Source: DASZIT01 sp963709665 (GTDB lineage: Bacteria > Actinomycetota > Acidimicrobiia > Acidimicrobiales > RAAP-2). Taken from it: 64,000 nucleotides of DNA. The notes beneath the pieces were generated by a model, which was not told the origin of the DNA, made no database searches, and saw nothing but the letters and a program-made list of their open reading frames with translations. Position 1 is the stretch's first letter. Every line of letters starts with the position of its first letter. Of the stretch, positions 54,587-62,202 are shown in pieces. The position numbers were made by a program, and so were the translations under genes. The stretch covers positions 248,001 to 312,000 of the forward strand of contig CAVPWU010000002.1 in the NCBI GenBank assembly GCA_963709665.1, in the 5' to 3' direction.

Positions 54587-55087
54587 TTGCCACCGCCGCT
54601 CCGACCGCTCTACGCCGGTGAGGAGGTCCTGGTCGACATCCGGCCCCACTGGGTCTATCTGAGCGGGCCGCTGGTGACCAGCGCCCTGGTGATCGCGGCG
54701 GCGGTGAGCTTCGAGGTCGGCTTCCCCCACGGGGCCCGGGCGTGGCACTGGGTGGAGGGGGTGGCGGCGGCCGTGCCGCTGGTGTGGCTGCTGATCCGGT
54801 TCCTGCGCTGGCGGGCGACCAGTCTGGTGGTGACGTCGTTCCGGGTGGTCGAGCGGTTCGGGGTGTGGTCCCGCCGCCAGTCCGAGATCCGCCTGTCGGC
54901 CATCGAGGCGGTGGACGTCCGTCAGTCGCTGGTGCGGCGGCTGCTGGGCACCGGCGACCTCCGGTTCATCCTCCGGAACGACGATCAGGTCCAGGTGGTG
55001 GGCGATGTGCGGAAGCCGGTCGTCCTCCAGCGGATCATCAACCGTCGGCGGCCACCGCTGCCGGGGTTCCGTCCGGTCCCCCGCTGA
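54587..55087 (+). CDS. Membrane PH-domain (bPH2/YdbT-like) protein
   Basis: 166 residues from TTG 54,587, 5 bp after ddl; no better ATG or GTG occurs before the first helix. Two membrane segments (PLVTSALVIAAAVSFEVGF and WVEGVAAAVPLVWLLIRFLR) precede a bacterial PH domain: TSLVVTSFRVVERFGVWSRR, SEIRLSAIEAVDVRQSLVRR, LGTGDLRFIL. Function unknown; some family members affect envelope stress or lipid binding. Its last 50 bp overlap the convergent galK end. Confidence 0.78.
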   Translation: MPPPLRPLYAGEEVLVDIRPHWVYLSGPLVTSALVIAAAVSFEVGFPHGARAWHWVEGVAAAVPLVWLLIRFLRWRATSLVVTSFRVVERFGVWSRRQSEIRLSAIEAVDVRQSLVRRLLGTGDLRFILRNDDQVQVVGDVRKPVVLQRIINRRRPPLPGFRPVPR

Positions 55088-56129
55088 CCGCCCCCCGCCC
55101 GGCGGCCACCGCGGTGCCGTCGGAGGGGACCACCCGCCAGGCGCCGGTGGGAAAGCTGTCGAGGTCGACGGCTCCCGGACGGGTGACCGCCACCGCGCAC
55201 CCCCCGAATCCGGCCCCGGTCAGGCGGGCGCCGTACACGCCGTCGGTGGCCACCAGGCGCTCGACCAGTTCGTCGAGGGCGGGGATGGACACCTCGAAGT
55301 CGGCGGCCAGGCTCCGGTGGCTCTCCACCAGGAGGGATCCGACCTCGTCGAGGTCGACCTCCCGGAGGGCATCGACCACCTGGCGGACCCGGGCGCACTC
55401 GCCCACCACGTGCCGGGCCCGGCGCTCGAGGAGGGGATCCCGCAGTCCCTTGACGTCGGCCTCCTCCGCCAGGCCGAGGGGGCCGATGGTCACCGCCGCC
55501 GCCTCGCACTCCGCCACCCGGGCGGCGTAGGCCGAGGTGTGGAGCGACCGGTGGACGCCGGAGTCCACCACCACCAGCTCGGCCTCCTCCGGGATCGGCA
55601 CCGGCTCGGTGGTGCCGCGGTCGAAGTCCATGAACAGGGCGTGGCCGGCCACCCCGCCGGCGCACACCAGGGGGTCCATGCTCCCCACCGGGACCCCGGA
55701 GAAGATCTCCGACTGCTGGACGAGGGTGGCGATGGTCCGCGGCGACCCGGTGGCCCCCAGGATCTCGGCCAGGGCCACCATCAGGGCGGCGCTGGACGAC
55801 AGGCCGGCGCCGACCGGGAGGGTGGTCCCGATCCTCCCCACCCCGCCGACCTCCGGCCGGACGATGGCGATCATCGAGCCGACCATGCGGGCCCAGTCGG
55901 GCTCCAGCGTGCCGAGGACGACCGGGTCCAGGGGCAGGTTGCGGGGGAGCACGATCCCCTCCGGGTAGAGGGTGGAGAAGAAGGTCAGGTGACGGGAGTC
56001 GTTGGCGGTGAACTCGACGGTGGTGCCCAGGTCGATGGCCAGGGGCAGCGCCACGCCACGGTTGTAGTCGGTGTGGTCGCCGATCAGGTTGACCCGTCCC
56101 GGTGCCGTGATCCGACGTGTGGGTCCCAT
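55038..56129 (-). CDS. galK: Galactokinase
   Basis: 363 residues; ATG 56,129 follows GGGAGGGTGG. GHMP kinase of the Leloir pathway. Seen: APGRVNLIGDHTDYNRGVAL (the galactokinase signature with the Arg and sugar-binding residues), LPVGAGLSSSAALMVALAEI (ATP loop), GVPVGSMDPLVCAGGVAGHA with the catalytic Asp, and RLTGAGFGGCAVAVTRPG. The N-terminus is shorter than in E. coli. No galT or galE adjacent. Overlaps the PH-protein gene tail to tail. Confidence 0.9.
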   Translation of the reverse strand: MGPTRRITAPGRVNLIGDHTDYNRGVALPLAIDLGTTVEFTANDSRHLTFFSTLYPEGIVLPRNLPLDPVVLGTLEPDWARMVGSMIAIVRPEVGGVGRIGTTLPVGAGLSSSAALMVALAEILGATGSPRTIATLVQQSEIFSGVPVGSMDPLVCAGGVAGHALFMDFDRGTTEPVPIPEEAELVVVDSGVHRSLHTSAYAARVAECEAAAVTIGPLGLAEEADVKGLRDPLLERRARHVVGECARVRQVVDALREVDLDEVGSLLVESHRSLAADFEVSIPALDELVERLVATDGVYGARLTGAGFGGCAVAVTRPGAVDLDSFPTGAWRVVPSDGTAVAAGRGAVSGGPDGTPAAVAADG

Positions 56130-56331
56130 CCACCCTCCCCAGGGGGCAGCGCCGCCCCCACCACGGGGACGAGCGTGCCGACCGGGCCATGATGGCATGC
56201 CGCCGACGTCCCCGTCGGGGCGGCCGGGCCCCGCATTTGACCGCCGGTGGACCCAGGGGTCACCATCCGGAGATGGTCGACCGCGCACCCTGGTGTCCCC
56301 CCTCCGCCCGCCGCCTCCCCGGGGGTCCCCG

Positions 56332-57477
56332 ATGAGCGGGCCGCTGGAGGGGGTCCGGATCGTCGAGCTGGCCGGTCTGGGGCCGGCCCCGTTCGCCGGG
56401 ATGATGCTGGCCGACGCCGGGGCGGACATCATCCGGGTCGACCGGTTCGAGCGGGCGACCTACCCGCCCCACACCGAGGCGCACGTGGATCTCATGAACC
56501 GGGGGCGCCGGTCGGTGGCTGTCGACCTGAAGCACCCCGAGGGGGTGGCGGCGGTCCTCCAGCTGATCGATGCCGCCGACGGCCTGATGGAGGGGTTCCG
56601 GCCCGGGGTGGCCGAGCGGCTGGGCATCGGCCCGGACGTCTGCCTGGCCCGCAACCCGAAGCTGGCCTACGGCCGGATGACCGGGTGGGGACAGGACGGA
56701 CCGATGGCCATGGCGGCCGGACACGACATCAACTACATCTCCCTGGCCGGCGCCCTGGAGCCGATCGGCCGGGCCGGCGAGCGCCCGTTGCCGCCGCTGA
56801 ACCTGGTCGGGGACTTCGGCGGCGGCGGCATGCTCCTGGCCTTCGGCATGGTGGCGGCCATCCTGTCGGCCCGCCAGACCGGGAGGGGCCAGGTGATCGA
56901 CGCCGCCATGACCGACGGGGCGGCGGCCCTGATGACCATGACCTACACGCTGCGGTCGGCCGGGATCTGGCGCGACGAGCGGGGCACCAACATGCTCGAC
57001 ACCGGGGCCCACTTCTACGAGGTCTACGAGACCTCCGACGGTGGCTACCTGGGGGTGGGTGCCATCGAGCCCCAGTTCTACGCCGCCCTCCTCGAGGGGC
57101 TGGGGCTCGCCGACGCCGAGCTTCCCGACCAGATGGACCGGGACCAGTGGCCGGTCATGAAGGAGCGGTTCGCCACCATCTTCGCCGGCCGGACCCGGGC
57201 CGAGTGGGAGGCGGTGTTCGACGGATCCGATGCCTGCGTGGCGCCGGTGCTGTCCATCCCCGAGGCGACCGCCCACCCGCACAACGTCCACCGGGGCACC
57301 TTCACCGAGGTGGCGGGGACCGTGCAGCCGGCCCCGGCCCCCCGCTTCGTGGGGACGCCGGGCGCCATCCGGCGTCCGCCACCCCACCCCGGCCAGCACG
57401 GCGACGAGGCCCTGGCCGAGTGGGGGTTCGACGGCGACGAGGTGGCCAAGCTCCGCCAGGCCGGCGCCATCCGCTGA
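56332..57477 (+). CDS. CaiB/BaiF family CoA-transferase (alpha-methylacyl-CoA racemase-like)
   Basis: 381 residues from ATG 56,332. Seen: GPLEGVRIVELAGLGPAPFA, MMLADAGADIIRVDRFERAT, DLKHPEGVAAVLQLIDAADG, MEGFRPGVAERLGIGPDVCL, YGRMTGWGQDGPMAMAAGHD with the catalytic Asp, NLVGDFGGGGMLLAFGMVAA. The GHDINYISLAGAL stretch with His-Asp is typical of alpha-methylacyl-CoA racemase (Amacr/Mcr) rather than a formyl-CoA transferase. It would interconvert 2-methyl branched acyl-CoA isomers for beta-oxidation. Confidence 0.88.
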   Translation: MSGPLEGVRIVELAGLGPAPFAGMMLADAGADIIRVDRFERATYPPHTEAHVDLMNRGRRSVAVDLKHPEGVAAVLQLIDAADGLMEGFRPGVAERLGIGPDVCLARNPKLAYGRMTGWGQDGPMAMAAGHDINYISLAGALEPIGRAGERPLPPLNLVGDFGGGGMLLAFGMVAAILSARQTGRGQVIDAAMTDGAAALMTMTYTLRSAGIWRDERGTNMLDTGAHFYEVYETSDGGYLGVGAIEPQFYAALLEGLGLADAELPDQMDRDQWPVMKERFATIFAGRTRAEWEAVFDGSDACVAPVLSIPEATAHPHNVHRGTFTEVAGTVQPAPAPRFVGTPGAIRRPPPHPGQHGDEALAEWGFDGDEVAKLRQAGAIR

Positions 57478-57492
57478 GCCGGGCGGGGTCGC

Positions 57493-58035
57493 TCAGCCCG
57501 GGCCGCTCAGCGACCGCAGCCGTTCGACCCGCCCGTCCTCCGCCCCCAGGTAGCGCACCAGGACCCCGAGCGTCCGGTCGACGTCGAGGCTGCCCACCGC
57601 CACCATCTCCTCCAGGTCCGCCCAGTCCTTGGTCCGGTTGAAGAAGGCCTTGAACACCGCCAGGTCCGAGCACGACAGGAACGGGACCTCCATCCCGGCG
57701 AAGAGCTCCCTGCGTGAGCGATCGGCCACCCGGGCGTGGAACTCGGTGGTGTTGAGGAACACATCCACCGGCGTGGACTCCCACCACAGGCGGACCTGGC
57801 CGTCCTGCTCGATCCGCCCGATGTCCTCCGGGCTCCACCGGACCCCCTCGGGGAGCGATGCGAGGACATGACCGGCCCGCCCCACATCGACGAAGACGTT
57901 CAGATCGATGTCGATGGTGCCGCGGGCCCGCTCGGTGCACCAGGCCAGGGCCAGGGCCCCCCCGAAGGCGTGGGGGAGGCCGGCGTGCTCGAGGGCCCCG
58001 TGGATGGCCACGATCTTGGCGGGCAGGCCGGTCAT
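57493..58035 (-). CDS. Nucleotidyltransferase-fold protein, second gene of an XRE pair
   Basis: 180 residues from ATG 58,035, overlapping the XRE stop by ATGA. The segment LPHAFGGALALAWCTERARG followed by TIDIDLNVFVDV matches the GG...DID/D core of minimal nucleotidyltransferases (AbiEii/MNT-like): two acidic residues in TIDIDLNVF and a later one in STPVDVFLNTTEFH. Residues 120-180 are helical (LAVFKAFFNRTKDWADLEEM), as in AbiEii-like toxins. In toxin-antitoxin systems such enzymes modify tRNA or a partner. Toxin or antitoxin role is inference. Confidence 0.72.
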   Translation of the reverse strand: MTGLPAKIVAIHGALEHAGLPHAFGGALALAWCTERARGTIDIDLNVFVDVGRAGHVLASLPEGVRWSPEDIGRIEQDGQVRLWWESTPVDVFLNTTEFHARVADRSRRELFAGMEVPFLSCSDLAVFKAFFNRTKDWADLEEMVAVGSLDVDRTLGVLVRYLGAEDGRVERLRSLSGPG

Positions 58036-58343
58036 CCCGCCCCGAACGGTGGGAAGGCCAGCTCCGGGCGGTGGCGGGCGGGGAAGAGGGCGGCCAGCTC
58101 GAGCACCTCGACCAGCTCCCGCCCGCGGTCACCGGGGTCGTCCCCCATCCGGGGGGCGAGCGCCCACTCCACCTCGAACCCGGCGGCCCGGACGATGCGG
58201 GCCACGGTGTCGACCGACGGGTCCACCCGGCCGGCCTCGTAGGCGGAGAGGGTGGCGTGCGACGTGCCGGCCCGGTGGGCGAGCCGTCGGAGGGTGAGGC
58301 CGGAGCCCGCCCGGGCCGAGCGGATCAGGGTGGCGGCGTCCAT
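58032..58343 (-). CDS. XRE-family helix-turn-helix regulator, first gene of the pair
   Basis: 103 residues. ATG 58,343 (MDAATLIRSARAGSGLTLRR) is chosen because a TACCAT box lies 6 nt upstream. HTH: LTLRRLAHRAGTSHATLSAY, EAGRVDPSVDTVARIVRAAG, then FEVEWALAPRMGDDPGDRGR and a short C-terminal helix. The palindrome just upstream makes self-repression likely. Overlaps the nucleotidyltransferase gene by 4 nt. Confidence 0.85.
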   Translation of the reverse strand: MDAATLIRSARAGSGLTLRRLAHRAGTSHATLSAYEAGRVDPSVDTVARIVRAAGFEVEWALAPRMGDDPGDRGRELVEVLELAALFPARHRPELAFPPFGAG

Positions 58344-58349
58344 GACCAA

Positions 58350-58355
58350 ATGGTA
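58350..58355 (-). promoter_or_regulatory. -10 box TACCAT of the leaderless XRE gene
   Basis: TACCAT on the minus strand 6 nt before ATG 58,343; it lies within the left arm of the operator. Confidence 0.5.
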
Positions 58356-58370
58356 TCAGATCAGATACCA
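58351..58370. promoter_or_regulatory. Palindromic operator of the XRE-nucleotidyltransferase pair
   Basis: TGGTATC-AGATCA-GATACCA: perfect 7-bp arms with a nearly symmetric centre. It covers the -10 box, so a bound dimer of the XRE protein would block RNA polymerase. Confidence 0.6.
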
Positions 58371-58410
58371 GTGCCCGCCGCCCTGAGGGAGGCGTGACCA
58401 GGGGCGCGGA

Positions 58411-58647
58411 TCAGAGGTTGACCACCGGACAGGTCACCGTGCGGGTGATCCCCTCGATGAGCTGCATCCGTCCCACCACCATGCGGCCCAGCTCGTCCAC
58501 GGTGGTGGCCTCGGCGCGGACGATGACGTCGTACGGGCCGGTCACGTCCTCGGCCGCCACCACCCCGTCGAGCAGGGCGACCGCCCGGGCGACGGTGGCC
58601 GCCTTGCCCACCTCGGTCTGGATCAGGACATAGGCGGTGACCGGCAT
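58411..58647 (-). CDS. Lrp/AsnC-type RAM (ligand-binding) domain protein
   Basis: 78 residues, ATG after GGGGAG with 8-nt spacing. It is a stand-alone RAM domain: AYVLIQTEVGKAATVARAVA, VVAAEDVTGPYDVIVRAEAT and QLIEGITRTVTCPVV. It lacks a DNA-binding helix-turn-helix. Such stand-alone proteins may bind amino acids or modulate full-length Lrp proteins. Confidence 0.88.
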   Translation of the reverse strand: MPVTAYVLIQTEVGKAATVARAVALLDGVVAAEDVTGPYDVIVRAEATTVDELGRMVVGRMQLIEGITRTVTCPVVNL

Positions 58648-58709
58648 GTGCTGCTCCCCAGACGGTGGTCGGACGACGTCTGCATGCTAGTCCCGGGGTC
58701 CCTGCCGCC

Positions 58710-58715
58710 TACCAT
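58710..58715 (+). promoter_or_regulatory. -10 box TACCAT deciding the MFS-gene start
   Basis: TACCAT lies 6 nt before GTG 58,722, which favours that start over the ATG at 58,665. Confidence 0.5.
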
Positions 58716-58721
58716 GCCGGA

Positions 58722-60266
58722 GTGGGAGTACGGGAACGGGGCGAGCAGTTCAGACGGCTGATCCGCACGGCCGTCGACGACCTGTTCGACCAGCGACGCC
58801 CCTTCGGCCGGCTGGCCCTCACCCACGTCCTGATGACCGCCGGCGACACCATGTTCGCGGTGTCCCTGGCCGGGTCGCTGTTCTTCTCCATCTCGCCGAA
58901 GGCCGCCCAGGACAAGATGCTGCTCTACCTGCTGCTGACCATGGCGCCCTTCGCGGTGGTGGCCCCGCTGCTGGGTCCGATGATCGACCGGAGCCGGGGC
59001 GCCCGCCGGGTGATGGTGGTGTCCTCGGCCCTGGGGCGGGCGGTGCTCTGCCCCTTTCTGGCCGCCGACATCCACTCCCTGCTGCTCTTCCCACTGGCCT
59101 TCGCCATGTTGGTGCTCTCGAAGGTCTACCTGGTCACCAAAGGTGCCCTGGTACCGGAGATGGCGGCCATGGGCCTGCTGGGGGACGGCCCGGGGACGGG
59201 GACGGGGACGGGGTCGGTGGAGGCGGCCGGGGGCGGGGGAGGGACGGCTGCGACCCTGCCGGCCGGACCCGACGACCCCCCGTCGCCCACCCCTCCCTAC
59301 GGCATCCCCCCCGAGCACGGGGACGGGCCCACCGGCGAGCGCGCCCTGGGGGACGCGCCCGACCTGGCCAGCCTCAACGCCCGGCTGGGCCTGCTGGCCT
59401 CGCTGTCCGGGTTCGTGTTCGCCCTCCCGGCGGTGGCCGCCCTGAAGCTGGGCGGACCGTCCTGGGTCCTCTACCTCGACATGGTGGTGTTCCTGTGCGC
59501 GGTGGTGGCCGGTGCCCGACTCCCGGTCCGACGTCGCGCCACCCGGCGGGAGCGCCGACGCTCGCGGGTGGACGGCCGCTCGGTCGACCTGGCCCGGCCG
59601 GCCACGGTGTCGCAGTCGATCCTCGACAGCCCGGAAGGCACCGTCGACGAGTGGACCCGTGACGAGCTGGACCTGGCCGTCTTCCGTCCCATCGCCGCCC
59701 CCCAGGTGATCCTGGCCCTGATGCCCATGTCGGTGCTCAAGGCCCTGGTGGGCTTCCTCACCTTCCTCTTCGCCTTCGGCCTCCGGCGCGAGAACGCCGC
59801 CACCTGGTGGTTCGGGCTCCTCCTCGGGGCCATCACCGCCGGAGCCCTCATCGGGGTGCTGCTGGTCGCCCGCATCCGCACCGTGCTGTCCGAGCAGCAG
59901 ATCCTGGCCGCCTCGCTCTGGCTGGTGGCCGCCTGCTGCCTGACCGGCGCCTTCTTCGGCGGGCGCGTCATCCAGGTGGTGGTGGCGGTGGGGGTCGGCG
60001 TAGGCGGGGCGGTGGGCAAGCCCTCCTTCGACGCCCTGGTGCAGCGCCACGTGGCGGAGACCAACCAGGGGCGCGCCTTCGCCCGCTTCGAGACCCAGTT
60101 CCAGCTGGTGTGGGTGGTCGGGTCCTTCGTGCCGGTGGTGCTCACCCTGTCCATCCCGGTCGGCGACCTGATCATGGCGGCCACCGCCGCGGTGGGGGCG
60201 ATCACCTACATGAGCTCGTTGCGGGCCTCCGAGCGGTCCGGGCTTCCTCCCGACCCCGGCCCCTGA
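58722..60266 (+). CDS. MFS-like integral membrane transporter
   Basis: 514 residues from GTG 58,722. About 10-12 membrane segments in two halves: first LALTHVLMTAGDTMFAVSLA, LLLTMAPFAVVAPLLGPMID followed by the RSRGARRV loop (MFS A-motif position); a low-complexity Gly/Pro/Thr-rich cytoplasmic or external loop (180-235); and a second half with VILALMPMSVLKALVGFLTF, GLLLGAITAGALIGVLLVAR, VVVAVGVGVGGAVGKPSFDA. A charged loop (RRRATRRERRRSRVDG) follows helix six. Substrate unknown. Confidence 0.75.
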   Translation: MGVRERGEQFRRLIRTAVDDLFDQRRPFGRLALTHVLMTAGDTMFAVSLAGSLFFSISPKAAQDKMLLYLLLTMAPFAVVAPLLGPMIDRSRGARRVMVVSSALGRAVLCPFLAADIHSLLLFPLAFAMLVLSKVYLVTKGALVPEMAAMGLLGDGPGTGTGTGSVEAAGGGGGTAATLPAGPDDPPSPTPPYGIPPEHGDGPTGERALGDAPDLASLNARLGLLASLSGFVFALPAVAALKLGGPSWVLYLDMVVFLCAVVAGARLPVRRRATRRERRRSRVDGRSVDLARPATVSQSILDSPEGTVDEWTRDELDLAVFRPIAAPQVILALMPMSVLKALVGFLTFLFAFGLRRENAATWWFGLLLGAITAGALIGVLLVARIRTVLSEQQILAASLWLVAACCLTGAFFGGRVIQVVVAVGVGVGGAVGKPSFDALVQRHVAETNQGRAFARFETQFQLVWVVGSFVPVVLTLSIPVGDLIMAATAAVGAITYMSSLRASERSGLPPDPGP

Positions 60267-60286
60267 GAGGGCGGGCCGGGCGGGGG

Positions 60287-62077
60287 TCAGCCGAGCTGCT
60301 GCTCCAAGCGGTCGACCTCGGCGGACAGCGCGGCGGGCAGCTTGTCGCCGAAGCTGGCGTAGTACTCGCGGATCAGCGGGACTTCCTTCCGCCAGTCGTC
60401 GGTGTCCACGGTGAGCAGCTCCACCATGTCCTCGGGCGACACGTCCAGGCCGTCGGTGTTGATCGCCTCCGGCGTGGGCAGGAAGCCGATCGGGGTGTCG
60501 ACGGCCTCGGCATTGCCGCTCACCCGCTCGAACACCCACTCGAGCACCCGCGAGTTCTCGCCGTAGCCGGGCCACAGCCAGCGACCGTCCTCGTCCTTGC
60601 GGAACCAGTTGACGTAGAAGATCTTGGGCAGCTTGGTCGGGTCGGCGCCCCCGCCGATCTCGAGCCAGTGGGCGAAGTAGTCGGCCATGTTGTACCCGCA
60701 GAACGGCAGCATGGCGAACGGGTCGCGCCGGAGGTTGCCCACCGCTCCGGTGGCCGCCGCCGTGGTCTCGGACGCCATGATGGAGCCGAGGAACACCCCG
60801 TGGGCCCAGTCCCGGGACTGGAACACCAGCGGGACCACCGAGGCCCGCCGTCCCCCGAAGAGGATGGCGTCGATCGGCACCCCGGCGGGGTCCTGCCACT
60901 CGGCGGCGATGGCCGGGTCCTGGGAGGCCGGGACGGTGAAGCGCGAGTTGGGGTGGGCGGCCGGGGTGCCCGAGGCCGGTGTCCACTCCTCGCCCTTCCA
61001 CGAGGTGAGATGGGCGGGGGGCTCGTCGGTCATGCCCTCCCACCAGACGTCGCCGTCGTCGGTGAGGGCGGTGTTGGTGAAGATGGAGTTGGCGTCGAGC
61101 GTCAGCATGGCGTTGGGGTTGGTGTGGCTGTTGGTGCCCGGCGCCACCCCGAAGAAGCCGGCCTCGGGGTTGATGGCGTAGAGCCGGCCGTCGGGCCCGA
61201 ACTTCATCCAGCAGATGTCGTCGCCCACCGTCTCCACCTTCCACTCCGGGAGGGTGGGGATGAGCATGGCCAGGTTGGTCTTGCCACAGGCGGAGGGGAA
61301 GGCCCCCGTCACGTACCGGGTGTCACCGGACGGGCTGGTCAGCTTCAGGATGAGCATGTGCTCGGCCAGCCAGTTGTCGTCCCGGGCCATCACCGAGGCA
61401 ATGCGGAGGGCGAAGCACTTCTTGCCGAGGAGGGCGTTGCCGCCGTAGCCGGAGCCGTAGGACCAGATCTCCCGGGTCTCCGGGAAGTGGACGATGTACT
61501 TGTTCTCCGAATCACACGGCCAGGGGACGTCCGCCTGGCCGTCGGCCAGGGGGGCACCCACCGAGTGGAGGCAGGGCACGAACTCGCCGTCGGTGCCCAG
61601 GACCTCGAGGGCGCCCCGCCCCATCCGGGTCATGATCCGCATGGAGACCGCCACGTAGGCGGAGTCGGTGATCTCCACCCCGATGTGGGCGATCGGCGAC
61701 CCCAGGGGCCCCATCGAGAACGGGACCACGTACATGGTGCGTCCCCGCATCGACCCCCGGAAGAGGTCGGTGAGCACCTGGCGCATCTCGGCCGGGTCCC
61801 GCCAGTTGTTGGTCGGGCCGGCGTCCGACTCCAGGGTGGAACAGATGTAGGTCCGGTCCTCCACCCGGGCGACGTCGCCGGGGTCGGAGGCCGCCCAGTA
61901 GCTGTTGGGCCGCTTGGCGTCCGACAGCTTGGTGAAGGTCCCGTTGTCCACCAGCAGCTGGCAGAGGCGGTCGTACTCCTCGGCGGAACCGTCCAGCCAC
62001 TCGATGGCCGCCGGCTCGGCGAGTGCGGCGACCTCCTCCACCCATGCGATCAGCTTCTTGTGTTCGGTGGGGGGCAT
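60287..62077 (-). CDS. pckG: Phosphoenolpyruvate carboxykinase (GTP)
   Basis: 596 residues from ATG 62,077, which has an AGGAGGAAG site; GTG 62,125 would add 16 residues. Converts oxaloacetate to PEP with GTP. Seen: RVEDRTYICSTLESDAGPTN, MRGRTMYVVPFSMGPLGSPI, NALLGKKCFALRIAS, the kinase loop TGAFPSACGKTNLAMLIPTL, DDICWMKFGPDGRLYAINPE and GFFGVAPGTNSHTNPNAM, with WEGMTDEPPAHLTSWKGEEW; all fit the GTP form. Intact. Divergent from thiL. Confidence 0.95.
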   Translation of the reverse strand: MPPTEHKKLIAWVEEVAALAEPAAIEWLDGSAEEYDRLCQLLVDNGTFTKLSDAKRPNSYWAASDPGDVARVEDRTYICSTLESDAGPTNNWRDPAEMRQVLTDLFRGSMRGRTMYVVPFSMGPLGSPIAHIGVEITDSAYVAVSMRIMTRMGRGALEVLGTDGEFVPCLHSVGAPLADGQADVPWPCDSENKYIVHFPETREIWSYGSGYGGNALLGKKCFALRIASVMARDDNWLAEHMLILKLTSPSGDTRYVTGAFPSACGKTNLAMLIPTLPEWKVETVGDDICWMKFGPDGRLYAINPEAGFFGVAPGTNSHTNPNAMLTLDANSIFTNTALTDDGDVWWEGMTDEPPAHLTSWKGEEWTPASGTPAAHPNSRFTVPASQDPAIAAEWQDPAGVPIDAILFGGRRASVVPLVFQSRDWAHGVFLGSIMASETTAAATGAVGNLRRDPFAMLPFCGYNMADYFAHWLEIGGGADPTKLPKIFYVNWFRKDEDGRWLWPGYGENSRVLEWVFERVSGNAEAVDTPIGFLPTPEAINTDGLDVSPEDMVELLTVDTDDWRKEVPLIREYYASFGDKLPAALSAEVDRLEQQLG

Positions 62078-62202
62078 GGGGGGGGCTTCCTCCTCGGTTT
62101 CCGGCTGCTCGACCGCCCAGTTCACGGGCGGGTCATCGGGTGTTCACACTCTGGCCATCCATGGTAGCGGTGGAGGCGCCCGTGAATGGTAGGCAGAAGG
62201 TC

